A stretch of 64,000 bases of DNA from JAWKRB01 sp041389885 (GTDB lineage: Bacteria; Myxococcota_A; Polyangia; Polyangiales; Ga0077539), in assembly GCA_041389885.1 (NCBI GenBank), contig JAWKRB010000015.1:62001-126000 (forward strand). Reading direction: 5' to 3'. Under the pieces are notes generated by a model. It was not told the origin of the DNA, did no database searches, and saw nothing but the letters and a program-made list of their open reading frames with translations. The translations under genes and the position numbers were made by a program. How positions within the stretch are numbered: the first letter of the stretch is position 1; each line of letters opens with the position of its first letter. Shown piece after piece: positions 33,307 to 41,929 of this stretch.

Positions 33307-35514
33307 TCACGGCGAGGACGCGTCGGTCTCCGCGGCCGCGCGCACGAGCTCGATGGGCACGAGGTCGGTCGCGACGAAGTCGAAGGTGCCGTACGCGTCG
33401 AGCACGTCGGGGCCCAGCGTGTGGAGCACCCAGCGCCAGTAGGTCGAGAGCGAGGTCTTCGCGCGCCCCACGCGCTCGCCGCGCGCGACGAAGCGCTGTT
33501 CCAGCGTGTGCATCGCCGGCGTCTCCGCGGGGCCCTCGGCCTTGAGCGCCTCCACCCTCGCCGCGAACCACGCGCCCCAGCGCCCGTCGACCGAGGGATC
33601 ATGCACGGGCGGGGGCGTCGCGGCGCGCACTCGACGCGCGGCGGCGAGCGCGAGCGGGACCACGTCGGCCGCGGGGAAGGGCGCGCCCAACCCACCCGCC
33701 GTCAGCGGCCAGTGCAGCCACGCCCGCGGGAGCGAGGCGCCGAAGCGCTCGCGCAGCGCGGCCTCAAGGTCGTCGACCATCTCCGCGCGGTAGCGCTCCA
33801 ACACCGCCGCGACCTCGGCGCGGTGCGCCTCGCCCAGGTCGGCCATCGGCGCGAGCCAGACCCACGCGTAGCGGATCTGCTCGCGCCACGCCGCGGCCCG
33901 GTCGAGCAGCGCGCCGTGCCGCGCGGCGTGCGCGCGCGTCGTCGCGAGGGCGTCGGCGACCGCCTCGGGGTCGACCCGCAAGCCCTCTGGCGTGTAGCGC
34001 AGAAGGCCCCAGCGCACGGGGCCCTCGGGCAGCGCGGCCACGGTGCCACCACCGAGCGATCCGCACTTTGCCGCGCTCAGCGTGAGGCCCGCGCGGGCGG
34101 CCGTGTCGCGCAGCGCCGACCACGCGTGCTCGAGGGAGGACGCATCGGGCGCCACGAGGACGATGTCGTCGACGAGCGCGAGGCCCTCCACCGGCGCCGC
34201 CGCGCGCGCCGCGCCCACCATCGCCGCGACGAGGAATTCTCCCAGCGCGCGAGAGAGGGTGAGGCCCAGCGGGAGGCCCCGCGACGCGCGACCGCCCCCA
34301 GGGAGCGGCATCGCCAGCGCGCGTCCTACGACCGCGACGAGGCGCGGGTCCACCCCGAGCCAGGTCAGCAGCGCGGTCACGAGCGCGTGGGAGACCGAGG
34401 GGTAGAAGTCCTCGAGGTCGGCGCGCAGCACGCAGAGGTCCTGGCCGTGCGCCCGCGCGAGCTCGGACTCGGCGGCGAGCCACGCGGCGGCGCGTGAGAT
34501 CTCGCTTGTGGCGTAGTCGTAGCCTTCGCCCGCCGCGAGCGCGCGCGCTTCGGCGCGGTGCCGCGCGACGCTCCCCTCTGGCCCGAGCGCGTCACCGCCG
34601 AACGCGCCGAGGAGGTCGACGGTGTCGGCGAGCATCCGCGCCTCGTTCTCGATGATGATGGGCGGCGCCTTGAGCGCTTCGAGCCTCTGGAGACGCAGCG
34701 CGCGGCTCAAGCGGGCGCGCCCTGAGACCGCGTCGAGCATCGACCGTAGCTCCTCGCCGAGTCGCTCGACGAGCGTCGCGGTCGGGAGGTCCATCACCGG
34801 GCGGAGGCGCCAGCGGTTGCGGGTCCAGACCGGGCGCGAGGTCGCGCCGGAGTCGGGCCAGTCCCAGGCGGCGATGTCCTCCCACGCGAGGCGGAGGGCC
34901 GCGTCCCAATCGAGCGAGAGCGGGTTCGGCGTGGGGTCCAGGGCGCGCGCGTCGAGGGCCTCGGCGTCGCGCCGCGCGTCGTCGGTGAGCAGCTCTCGGG
35001 CGGGGCGCGAGGGCGTCCCGGCCTCGAGCGAGAACGCCTGCGCGCAGCGCGCGCGGACGATCTCCCGGGCTCGCGCGAGGCGCGCTGGATCGACCCGCGC
35101 TTCGAGCGCGCGCACGAGGTCGGCTTCGGGGGAGGGGCGACGCCACGCCGCGTCCAGCCCCTCGGGCGCGAGGGGCAACGCGCGGTCGGGCCGAAGGCGC
35201 TCGCCGAGCAGACCGCCGAACACCGGGAGGACTTCCGCGCGGGCGCGCCCCTGGCGCAGCTCCACGCGCAGGCGCTCGACCCACCGCGCGACCGCGGGCG
35301 CGTCGGCGTGCTGCGCGACCTCGACGCTGCCGACCTCGGGGTGCACCCGACGCGCGCCGAGCTTCATCGCCGCGAGCCCTGCGGCGAGGACACCGAGCGC
35401 CTCCTCGGGGGTGCGCCCCGCGGCGTCGCGCTCGATCTGGTCGTAGGCCGCGAGCAGCCGCGCCCGCGCGTCGCGCAGCTCGCGGAGCTTCATCGCCGCG
35501 ATGAACGCCCTCAT
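33307..35514 (-). CDS. Orphan reverse transcriptase, unclassified
   Basis: This 735-residue protein carries the palm motifs of RNA-directed DNA polymerases. Motif A is LRADLEDFYPSVSHALV (about 363-379), motif B RGLPLGLTLSRALGEFLV (about 412-429), motif C LALVDDIVLVAP with the metal-binding Asp pair (about 449-450), and motif D AGLTLSAAKCG (about 475-485). The usual (Y/F)xDD is LVDD here. About 320 residues before and 240 after the palm are helical and match no domain I recognise. There is no group II intron maturase or HNH domain, no integrase and no adjacent retron-like gene. This fits the loose group of unclassified reverse transcriptases, several of which act in phage defence. It faces a Uma2-like nuclease gene across 312 bases. 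Confidence 0.8.
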   Translation of the reverse strand: MRAFIAAMKLRELRDARARLLAAYDQIERDAAGRTPEEALGVLAAGLAAMKLGARRVHPEVGSVEVAQHADAPAVARWVERLRVELRQGRARAEVLPVFGGLLGERLRPDRALPLAPEGLDAAWRRPSPEADLVRALEARVDPARLARAREIVRARCAQAFSLEAGTPSRPARELLTDDARRDAEALDARALDPTPNPLSLDWDAALRLAWEDIAAWDWPDSGATSRPVWTRNRWRLRPVMDLPTATLVERLGEELRSMLDAVSGRARLSRALRLQRLEALKAPPIIIENEARMLADTVDLLGAFGGDALGPEGSVARHRAEARALAAGEGYDYATSEISRAAAWLAAESELARAHGQDLCVLRADLEDFYPSVSHALVTALLTWLGVDPRLVAVVGRALAMPLPGGGRASRGLPLGLTLSRALGEFLVAAMVGAARAAAPVEGLALVDDIVLVAPDASSLEHAWSALRDTAARAGLTLSAAKCGSLGGGTVAALPEGPVRWGLLRYTPEGLRVDPEAVADALATTRAHAARHGALLDRAAAWREQIRYAWVWLAPMADLGEAHRAEVAAVLERYRAEMVDDLEAALRERFGASLPRAWLHWPLTAGGLGAPFPAADVVPLALAAARRVRAATPPPVHDPSVDGRWGAWFAARVEALKAEGPAETPAMHTLEQRFVARGERVGRAKTSLSTYWRWVLHTLGPDVLDAYGTFDFVATDLVPIELVRAAAETDASSP

Positions 35515-35826
35515 GAAAGCGAGGGTACCCGACTCGTTTCGCGCGCACCACGCGGGTTCAGGTCACGCTCGCCCCGTGCAGGGGATAGGACATCGCGGGG
35601 CGGCGGCGGCGCTCTCCCGCTCCACAGTCGCGTCCCCCGCGGGTGAGATCCACGCGCCCCGCCACGACGTCCCTGCCCGCCGCGCGTCGGGCCGCGTCCC
35701 TCGCGGCTCTCCACGGCGGCGCTCCCCGAAGCGCGCTCGGCCGCGACCCGTGCGTTCTTCCACCACCTCGCGCGTGAGTCTGCCGCGGAGTCCCGCTCCG
35801 CGATGCGCTGCGCTACGATCTCGTCC
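35515..35826. other. Intergenic region between reverse transcriptase and Uma2-like gene
   Basis: This GC-rich space of 312 bases must contain both divergent promoters. Visible items are the palindrome GGGTACCC at about 35523 close to the reverse transcriptase start, a possible -10 TACGAT just before the Uma2-like ATG, and a 7-base-pair hairpin CGCGGAG/CTCCGCG at 35784-35802. No convincing gene is seen. Confidence 0.4.
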
Positions 35827-36750
35827 ATGTCGTCGCAACCACGCGGGCCCGTGCTGATGGCGCCGGGCCGCTCCTCGTCGAGCGCACACGCCCCCGGCAA
35901 ACACGCCTCGCTGCCCGCCGTGGACGATCGCCTCGTCGCCCCCGAGTCCCACGCGCAGGTCGTCGACGGGGTGCTCCTACGAACGATGGGGGCGAACCCG
36001 CCGCACGCGACCCGCCATTTCGCGGTCGCGCACGTGTTCGCGGGCGCGCTCGCCGACGGCTACGACGGCGCGGTGGACATGCTCACGCGCACCGACGAGG
36101 ACAACGACCTCGCGCCCGACGTGAGCATCTTTCCTGTGGGGATCGACCCCGCGACGGGCGGGCGAAGGCTCGAAGAGATCGCCTTCGAGGTGCTCGACAC
36201 CGAGCGGCTCTCGCACGCCACGGGCAAGGCCGAGAAGCTCGTGGCGCGCGGCGTGCGGCGGGTGTTCTGCGTGCGCATCGCCGACCGCACCGTCTACGAG
36301 TGGAACCACGACGCCGAGGGGTGGACCTCGCTGGAGCCCGCGCACGAGATCGTCGACCGCTGCCTGCGCGTCCCCGTCCCCGCGGCCGCCCTGGTCGATC
36401 GAATGCTGGCCGACGACGTCGTGGCGCAGGCGCTGCTCGCCTCGCGCAACCGGATCCTCGAAGAGGCGCTGCGGTCGCGTGAGGTCCGCGGTGAGGCCCG
36501 AGGTGAGGCCCGCGGCGAGGCCCGAGGCGAGGCCCGCGGTGAGGCCCGCGGCGAGGCCCGCGGTGAGGCCCGCGGCGTGGGCCGCGCATTGCTGACGGTG
36601 CTGGGCGCGCGGGGGCTCCCGCTCGACGAGGCCACCCGTGCGCGCATCGAGGGGTGCGATGACGTCGCCGTGCTCAACGGCTGGCTCCAACGCGCGGTGA
36701 CCGCGGCGAGGCTCGACGAGGTGTTCGGCGCGGGCCATGACACCGAGTAG
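35827..36750 (+). CDS. Uma2-family (PD-(D/E)XK-like) protein with RGEA repeats
   Basis: The protein of about 307 residues carries a Uma2/DUF820 domain: VDDRLVAPESHAQVVDGVLL, then EDNDLAPDVSIFP with the catalytic Asp, EIAFEVLDTERLSHATGKAE with Glu and Lys of the E-x-K, and LVARGVRRVFCVRIADRTVY. These are the nuclease-fold residues of the PD-(D/E)XK superfamily; DNA cleavage has not been shown for most members. Then comes REVRGEARGEARGEA and more, a tract of seven or so RGEA units, and a helical tail. Some Uma2 proteins have such coiled repeats. It is divergent from the reverse transcriptase. The ATG at 35827 is preferred; an ATG at 35803 is in frame. Confidence 0.75.
   Translation: MSSQPRGPVLMAPGRSSSSAHAPGKHASLPAVDDRLVAPESHAQVVDGVLLRTMGANPPHATRHFAVAHVFAGALADGYDGAVDMLTRTDEDNDLAPDVSIFPVGIDPATGGRRLEEIAFEVLDTERLSHATGKAEKLVARGVRRVFCVRIADRTVYEWNHDAEGWTSLEPAHEIVDRCLRVPVPAAALVDRMLADDVVAQALLASRNRILEEALRSREVRGEARGEARGEARGEARGEARGEARGEARGVGRALLTVLGARGLPLDEATRARIEGCDDVAVLNGWLQRAVTAARLDEVFGAGHDTE
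36481..36576 (+). repeat. 12-bp tandem repeat (gaggcccgcggt/c) in Uma2-like gene
   Basis: About eight copies of a 12-base unit encode Arg-Gly-Glu-Ala repeated. Small differences (gaggtccgcggt, gaggcccgaggt) alternate, suggesting growth by duplication of 24-base pairs of units. Confidence 0.85.
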
Positions 36751-36858
36751 CGAGGAGGTAACGAGGCACGGGAGGATCCACGAGGCATCGGGGGACCCGA
36801 TGCCCAACGCCTCGCGCCGGTCAGCGACCCCTTCGACGCGTTCGAGAACGACTCGCGG

Positions 36859-38610
36859 TCAGCGGGTCTCGCGCCGGAGCCGGGAGCTCACCGCGTCGAG
36901 GGCCATGACCAGCACCACGATGGCGGCGATGACCACGGTGACCTTCGAGTACTCCGCGCCGCGCATGTAGGTCTGGAGCAGAAAGCCGATGCCCTGCGCG
37001 CCCACGAGGCCGAGCACCACCGCGCCGCGCACGTTGAGCTCGAAGCGAAAGAGCGTCTGCGAGATGAAGTGCGGCGAGAACTGCGGCCAGATCCCCCAGC
37101 GGATCACCTGCGTCGAGGTCGCGCCCACCGAGCGCATGGCCTCGACCGGTCCCGGGTCCATGGTCTCGAGGGTCTCGAAGAACTGCTTTCCGAGAGAGCC
37201 TACGGTGTGCAGCGCGATGGCCCCGACGCCGGGAAAGGCCCCCGGTCCGTACGCGCTCACGAGGATCAAGCCCACGATGAGCAGGTCCACGGAGCGGTCG
37301 AGGTTGCACACCAGCCGCGCGCCCGAGCGCAGCCACGCGTTGGGGTTCACGTTCTCCGCCGCGAGGAGCCCGAGCACCAGCGCCGCGGGCACCGCGAGGG
37401 CCGTGCCGATGAGCGCGAGACGGATGGTCAGCACCGTCGCCTCGAGCACCTCCGCGCCGACCCGCATGTCGGGGGGGACCATGCCGCGCAAGAACTGTCC
37501 GATGAAGCGCCAGCCGCGCACGAACTCCGCCGCGGGGATGCGACCCGCCTCCGCGCTCCAGACCAGGGCGAGGGCGAAGACCCCCGCGGCGATCCAGCGC
37601 TGCGCTCTGGGCCAGCGGCGCAGCGCGCCCGCCGAGAGCAGCGCGAAGGCCAGCGCGAGGGCGGCGAAGACCGCGATGGCGCGAGGGTCGTCGAAGCGCC
37701 CGGCGCGGGTGCGGGTGCGCTCCTCACGGGTCGCGCGAAAGGCCCGGCGCACGATGTCGTACTGCTCCATCGACGCGGGCACGAAGCCGTCGGTGTGGTT
37801 GAGCCTCCCGAGCGCGGCGCGACCCTCGGCGCTCTGCCCGAGGGCCACGAGCTGCGAGCTGATCGCCCGCACGAGCAGCGGGTGCTGCCGCGCGAACTCC
37901 TCGGTGACCGCGACGGCGTCGCTGGGCACGGGCGGGGAGTACAGCAGCGGGCGGAGCCGCGGGCCGGGACGTCCCCGGAGGTAGCGGGTCCACGCGCCGG
38001 TGCCCTCGTCTGGGGGATCGGCCCACACCGCCGCGGCGTCGACCTGGCCGCGCTGCACGGCGATCACCGCCGCGTCGTGCTGCCCCGCGAAGAGCTGCCG
38101 CGCGAAGAAGCTCGTCGGGTCGATCCCCCGCTGGATCATCAGGTACCGCGGGATCACGTACCCGCTGGTGCTCGTCGGGTCGATCCACGCGATGGAGCCC
38201 CCGCGCAGGTCGTCGAGGGTGCGAAAGCGCGAGGCCTCGCGCACCACGAGGGCGGAGAAGTACGTGGGCTTTCCCCGGCGCACCTGGGTGAGCAGCACGC
38301 GCACGCCGAAGAGCCGCTCGGCGAGCACCAGGGGCGAGGGCGTGAGCCACCCGACGTGCACGTGCCCCGCGCGCATCGACTCGACCAGGGTGGTGTAGTC
38401 GAGGGTCACGCTGGCGCGCACGGGGATGTGCAGCCGGTCGGAGAGCTGCGAGGCCACCTCGTCGGCGGCGCGCTGGAGGGTCTGCGCGTTCTCCGCGGGG
38501 TTGAAGCCCAGCACCAGGGTGCTCGGCATCTCCTCGGGCTGCTGCGCCCGCGCGACCGAGGGGAGGCACAGCAGCGCGACGAGCGCGCAGAGCGCGGCGA
38601 GGGCCCTCAC
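36859..38610 (-). CDS. Fused phosphonate-type ABC transporter: binding protein and permease (PhnD-PhnE)
   Basis: Residues 1-22 are a signal peptide (ALVALLCLPSVARAQQ). Residues 30-290 form a PhnD-like binding domain (LVLGFNPAENAQTLQRAADE, AGHVHVGWLTPSPLVLAERL, GGSIAWIDPTSTSGYVIPRY, GQHDAAVIAVQRGQVDAAAV). A linker helix follows, then a PhnE permease from about residue 320, with VLEATVLTIRLALIGTALAV, LAAENVNPNAWLR and the ATPase-contact loop VEAMRSVGATSTQVIRWG. In most bacteria these are two proteins; here one 583-residue chain tethers the binding protein to the channel. Its start overlaps the phnC stop by 4 bases. The substrate is phosphonate, phosphite or another phosphate ester by family. 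Confidence 0.88.
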   Translation of the reverse strand: MRALAALCALVALLCLPSVARAQQPEEMPSTLVLGFNPAENAQTLQRAADEVASQLSDRLHIPVRASVTLDYTTLVESMRAGHVHVGWLTPSPLVLAERLFGVRVLLTQVRRGKPTYFSALVVREASRFRTLDDLRGGSIAWIDPTSTSGYVIPRYLMIQRGIDPTSFFARQLFAGQHDAAVIAVQRGQVDAAAVWADPPDEGTGAWTRYLRGRPGPRLRPLLYSPPVPSDAVAVTEEFARQHPLLVRAISSQLVALGQSAEGRAALGRLNHTDGFVPASMEQYDIVRRAFRATREERTRTRAGRFDDPRAIAVFAALALAFALLSAGALRRWPRAQRWIAAGVFALALVWSAEAGRIPAAEFVRGWRFIGQFLRGMVPPDMRVGAEVLEATVLTIRLALIGTALAVPAALVLGLLAAENVNPNAWLRSGARLVCNLDRSVDLLIVGLILVSAYGPGAFPGVGAIALHTVGSLGKQFFETLETMDPGPVEAMRSVGATSTQVIRWGIWPQFSPHFISQTLFRFELNVRGAVVLGLVGAQGIGFLLQTYMRGAEYSKVTVVIAAIVVLVMALDAVSSRLRRETR

Positions 38611-39374
38611 AGCGCGGCCTCGTCGCTCTGCGCGACGCCGTAGATCGCGTTCACCTCGTCGTCGCTCAGCGACGCCGCGGGGCCGTCGTGCACGACCTTG
38701 CCCGCGCGCATCCCGATCACGCGGTCGGCGTATTTTCTCGCGTGGGCGATGGTGTGCACGTTCACCAGCAGGGGCACCTCTCGGCGCTTCGCGTAGTCGC
38801 GGAGCATCGCGAGCACCGTCGCCGCGAGGTGCGGGTCGAGGGAGGCCGTGGGCTCGTCGGCGAAGATCGCGTCGGGCTCCTGCGCGAAGGTGCGGGCCAC
38901 GGCGACGCGCTGCTGCTGCCCCCCCGAGAGCTCGCGGGCGAGGCTGTGGTGCTTCTCGGGGAGGCCCACTTCATCGAGGCTGCGGGCGGCGAGGGCGCGG
39001 TCCTCGTCGCGCCAGAGGCCCAGGAGCCCGCGGAGGTAGGAGACGTGCCCGACGCGCGCCACGAGCACGTTCTCGAGGGCGGTGTGCGAGCGAATGAGGT
39101 TGAACTGCTGAAACACGAAGCCGACGCGTCCTCGCGCGCGGGCGAGGGCGCGGCCGCGCAGGGCCGTGAGGTCGAGGTCGCCCACGCGGGCGGTGCCCCC
39201 CGTGGGCTCGACGAGGCGGCAGGCGCAGCGCAGCAGGGTGCTCTTGCCCGCGCCCGAGCGCCCGAGGATCGCCACCACCTCGCCGCCGGGCACGGTCAGG
39301 GTCACCCCGTCGAGGCCCACCGTGCCGTCGGGAAAGGTCTTGCGGAGCCCCTTGAGGACCAGCGCGCGGGTCAT
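38607..39374 (-). CDS. phnC: Phosphonate-type ABC transporter ATP-binding protein (PhnC-like)
   Basis: This 255-residue ATPase has Walker A GRSGAGKSTLL, Q-loop VGFVFQQFNL, signature LSGGQQQRVAVARTF, Walker B DAIFADEPTASLDP and switch His in VNVHTIAHA. The phrase QFNLIRSHTALENVLVARVG and the KYADRVIGMRAGKVVHDGPA end are typical of PhnC. It powers uptake through the fused binding protein-permease encoded downstream. A HAD phosphatase gene lies 1 base upstream, so the three form an operon. Confidence 0.9.
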   Translation of the reverse strand: MTRALVLKGLRKTFPDGTVGLDGVTLTVPGGEVVAILGRSGAGKSTLLRCACRLVEPTGGTARVGDLDLTALRGRALARARGRVGFVFQQFNLIRSHTALENVLVARVGHVSYLRGLLGLWRDEDRALAARSLDEVGLPEKHHSLARELSGGQQQRVAVARTFAQEPDAIFADEPTASLDPHLAATVLAMLRDYAKRREVPLLVNVHTIAHARKYADRVIGMRAGKVVHDGPAASLSDDEVNAIYGVAQSDEAAL

Positions 39375-39375
39375 G

Positions 39376-40077
39376 TCAGAGTTCGAAGTCAGAGACCGTC
39401 ACGACGCCCTCGGCGGGCGGCGGCGCGCCGGGCGCCCACTGCGTCGCGACGAACACCGAGTAGGCCCGGGGCCAGCGCTCGAGGAACATGTTGGCGTTGC
39501 CCGGCTCGTTCTCGAAGGTCGCGATCACCGCGCCGAGCTCGTCGAGGGCGTCGAAGGTGCTCTGCTTGAAGGTGGTGTCGGGCTCCTCGAAGGTGGGCTT
39601 GAGCACCAGCTCCGTGCGCGGCACGCCGATGGGAAAGCCGTCGTCGCGCAGGGTGCGCACGGTGCCCACGAGCATGCCGGGGATGTCCCTGCCCGTGAGG
39701 TACACCACCGTCGCGCCGCGGTCGTAGCAGGCGCGCACGAAGCGCACGGCGCCGCGCTGGGGGATGTCGTCGGCGCAGGCCGCGTCGGTGAAGAAGCGCT
39801 TGCGCCAGGCCTCGGTGCAGCGGTCGATCACCACTTCAGACACGCCCCGCGGGCGGAGGGTGTCTTCCACGCGGTAGAGCAGGTCTTGCCACGAGAGGGC
39901 GAGGATCGCCGTGGCGTCGTCGTGGTGCTCGCTCTCCAGCGACGCGGCGACCGCGTGCAGGATGCGCAGCGTGCGCGGACGGTTCTCATAGAGGGTCCCG
40001 TCGAGGTCGAAGACGCACACGGGGCGCTCCTGGCGACGGGCGCCCACGGAGTCGAGGATCGTTCGGAGGATGCTCAC
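39376..40077 (-). CDS. HAD-superfamily hydrolase in phosphonate transporter operon
   Basis: This 233-residue protein has HAD motif I VFDLDGTLYENRP with the nucleophilic Asp, motif II VVYLTGRDIP, a Lys-containing region ELVLKPTFEEPDTTFKQSTF and a motif IV-like FENEPGNANMF. It should be a cytosolic phosphatase or phosphonatase-like enzyme. Because it heads the phosphonate-type transporter operon, it may release phosphate from the imported compound. It lacks the classic phosphonoacetaldehyde hydrolase text, so that name is not given. The start is GTG, chosen because the frame begins MSILRTILDSV and no ATG lies nearby. Confidence 0.75.
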   Translation of the reverse strand: MSILRTILDSVGARRQERPVCVFDLDGTLYENRPRTLRILHAVAASLESEHHDDATAILALSWQDLLYRVEDTLRPRGVSEVVIDRCTEAWRKRFFTDAACADDIPQRGAVRFVRACYDRGATVVYLTGRDIPGMLVGTVRTLRDDGFPIGVPRTELVLKPTFEEPDTTFKQSTFDALDELGAVIATFENEPGNANMFLERWPRAYSVFVATQWAPGAPPPAEGVVTVSDFEL

Positions 40078-40246
40078 GGCGCGCGCACGGTATCAGAATG
40101 TGCGCGCGAGGGGACGATGCCCGCGCGTCGTGGGGACCGTGCGCGAGCGGCACACCCTTGCACACGCTGTCGCGGTCCCGAGGCCCCTGGCGCTCGGCGA
40201 ACGCGCGGAGCTCGCGCTGGAACAGATCGTGCGAAGACCTCCGCTC

Positions 40247-41929
40247 GTGAACACGACCAGCTATGTTCGAGCGGGGATCGCCCTCGCGTTGTGCGCCCTG
40301 GGGGCGCGCACGATGAGCGCGTGCGGCAGCGACTCGAGCGCCGAGGGGGGCGCCTCGACCCCGCGCTTCGACGCGGGCACCAACGGCGGCGGGGGCGGGG
40401 CTCGCTCCGACGCGGCGGCGGCGGCGGACGTGCCGCTCCCGCCCGAGGTCGAAGAGACGCGCTCCTTCGAGCTCCCGCAGGCGGGGTCGCGCTACGTGTA
40501 CGTCGCCAACCCGCGGCGCGACAGCGTCGCCGTGATCGACTCGCGCACCCTCGCGATCCAGACCGTCGAGGCGGGCGACGCGCCCACGTACCTCGTCACG
40601 ATCCCCGGCCGCGACGCGGCCATCGTGGTGAACGTGAACTCCAACACCGCGACGATCCTCCGCACGGGAGACAGCGGCACGCGCACGGCGAACGTGCCCG
40701 TGGTGCCCGGCGCCAACGCCGTGGCCGTGGCTCCCGGGGGCGCCCGCGCGGTGGCCTTTCTCGACACCTCGCGTCCCAACCGGGGCATCCCCGCGGGGAG
40801 CTTTCAAGACATCTCCGTGCTCTTTCTCGAAGAGGGGATGGAGCGCTCGATTCAGCTCTCGGTGGGCTTTCGCCCGCTCTCGGTGTCGTTCAGCGCCGAC
40901 GGCGCGCGGGCCTTCGTGATCACCGAGGACGGCGTGTCGATCCTCGACCTGGGGTCGCTCACGGGCCCCACGATCGTGCCCAACGTCTCCCTCGACGACC
41001 TGCGGGTGCGCGGCGAGGACGGCGGCGTGGTCGACGCGGGCGGCGGCACCGCGGGCGCGATGACCGCCCGCGACGTCTCGATCACCCCCGACGGGCGCTA
41101 CGCCCTCGCGCGGGTCGAGGGCTCGCCGGTGCTGCGCCTGGTCGACCTCAACGACCGCAGCGCGCGCGTCCTCGACGTGGGCGGCGCCGTCACCGACCTC
41201 GACCTGTCCCCCGACGGGACCTTCGCCCTCGCGGTGCTCCGCGAGCGCTCGGAGGTGCTGAGAATCCCTCTGCCGCAAGGCTTTACATCGCCCGAGACCA
41301 TTCGCACCCTGAGCCTCCCCGGCGAGCTCGTGGGCTCGGTGACCATCGCGCCCGACGGCAGCCGGGCGATCGGGTACACCACGGCGGTCGCGTCGGAGCG
41401 GGCGGTGGAGATCCCGCTGGAGGGCGACGGCGGGCCCACGGCGCTGCGGCTCCGCAAGACCGTGCGCGCGGTGGCCTTCTCCCCCGACTCGCGCGCGGCG
41501 CTCATCGTGCACGGCGCCAGCGGGGGTTCGCCCACGGAGCCCGGGATCGACCTCGAGACCCGCATCGACCGCTCCTTCGGGTACTCGCTGTACGACAGCG
41601 CGACGCGCTTTCTGAAGCTCCAGCTCACCCCCGCCGACCCGGGTCCCTCGGCGCTCACCCCCGACGGCGCGTACGCGTTCGTTCTCCTGCGCGACGACCG
41701 CAGCGTGACGGCGCCGGTGGCCATCGCGCAGCGCATCTCGCTGCGCAGCTTCACCGTGAGCGACATCGCCCTGGGGAGCCCGCCGCAGTCGGTGGGCGCG
41801 GTGCCCGAGACCCAGCGGGTCTTCATCGGTCAGGAGCACCCCGAGGGCAGGATCACCTTCGTCGATTGGAACACCGGCGCGCTCCAGTCCGTGACGGGCT
41901 TCGAGCTCAACGCGAGGGTCGTGCAGTGA
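40247..41929 (+). CDS. Propeller-repeat lipoprotein (YVTN-like)
   Basis: The GTG start gives VNTTSYVRAGIALALCALGA ending in the lipobox SAC and then a Gly/Asp-rich linker. The body of about 480 residues consists of beta-propeller blades of the YVTN/lactonase-like type: SRYVYVANPRRDSVAVIDSR, RDVSITPDGRYALARVEGSP, VTDLDLSPDGTFALAVLRER, VGSVTIAPDGSRAIGYTTAV and VRAVAFSPDSRAALIVHG. Such proteins sit outside the cytoplasm; no catalytic site is evident. Its stop overlaps the next gene by 4 bases (GTGA), and the third gene follows in the same way, so a three-gene operon of surface proteins is likely. Confidence 0.82.
   Translation: MNTTSYVRAGIALALCALGARTMSACGSDSSAEGGASTPRFDAGTNGGGGGARSDAAAAADVPLPPEVEETRSFELPQAGSRYVYVANPRRDSVAVIDSRTLAIQTVEAGDAPTYLVTIPGRDAAIVVNVNSNTATILRTGDSGTRTANVPVVPGANAVAVAPGGARAVAFLDTSRPNRGIPAGSFQDISVLFLEEGMERSIQLSVGFRPLSVSFSADGARAFVITEDGVSILDLGSLTGPTIVPNVSLDDLRVRGEDGGVVDAGGGTAGAMTARDVSITPDGRYALARVEGSPVLRLVDLNDRSARVLDVGGAVTDLDLSPDGTFALAVLRERSEVLRIPLPQGFTSPETIRTLSLPGELVGSVTIAPDGSRAIGYTTAVASERAVEIPLEGDGGPTALRLRKTVRAVAFSPDSRAALIVHGASGGSPTEPGIDLETRIDRSFGYSLYDSATRFLKLQLTPADPGPSALTPDGAYAFVLLRDDRSVTAPVAIAQRISLRSFTVSDIALGSPPQSVGAVPETQRVFIGQEHPEGRITFVDWNTGALQSVTGFELNARVVQ

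Noticed and set aside
33307..35514. Reverse transcriptase as part of a group II intron, retron or DGR
   Set aside because: There is no maturase or HNH domain, no intron-like RNA domains, no compact retron msr-msd arrangement with effector gene, and no variable/template repeat pair that I can see.
35511..35900. A small minus-strand gene in the space before the reverse transcriptase
   Set aside because: Its first part overlaps the Uma2-like gene antisense and the rest is Arg/Gly-rich low complexity without a ribosome site.
36481..36576. CRISPR-like or intergenic repeat array
   Set aside because: The 12-base units are contiguous with no spacers and encode RGEA in frame. The same holds for the repeats at 6.5, 17.8, 56.7 and 63.7 kb.
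39376..40077. Phosphonoacetaldehyde hydrolase (PhnX)
   Set aside because: HAD motifs are present and the transporter context fits, but the PhnX cap motif with its Schiff-base Lys is not recognisable, so only the superfamily is named.
40145..40175. A sigma-54 promoter (GGCAC ... TTGCAC) upstream of the propeller lipoprotein gene
   Set aside because: The spacing between the GG and GC elements is one base shorter than sigma-54 tolerates.
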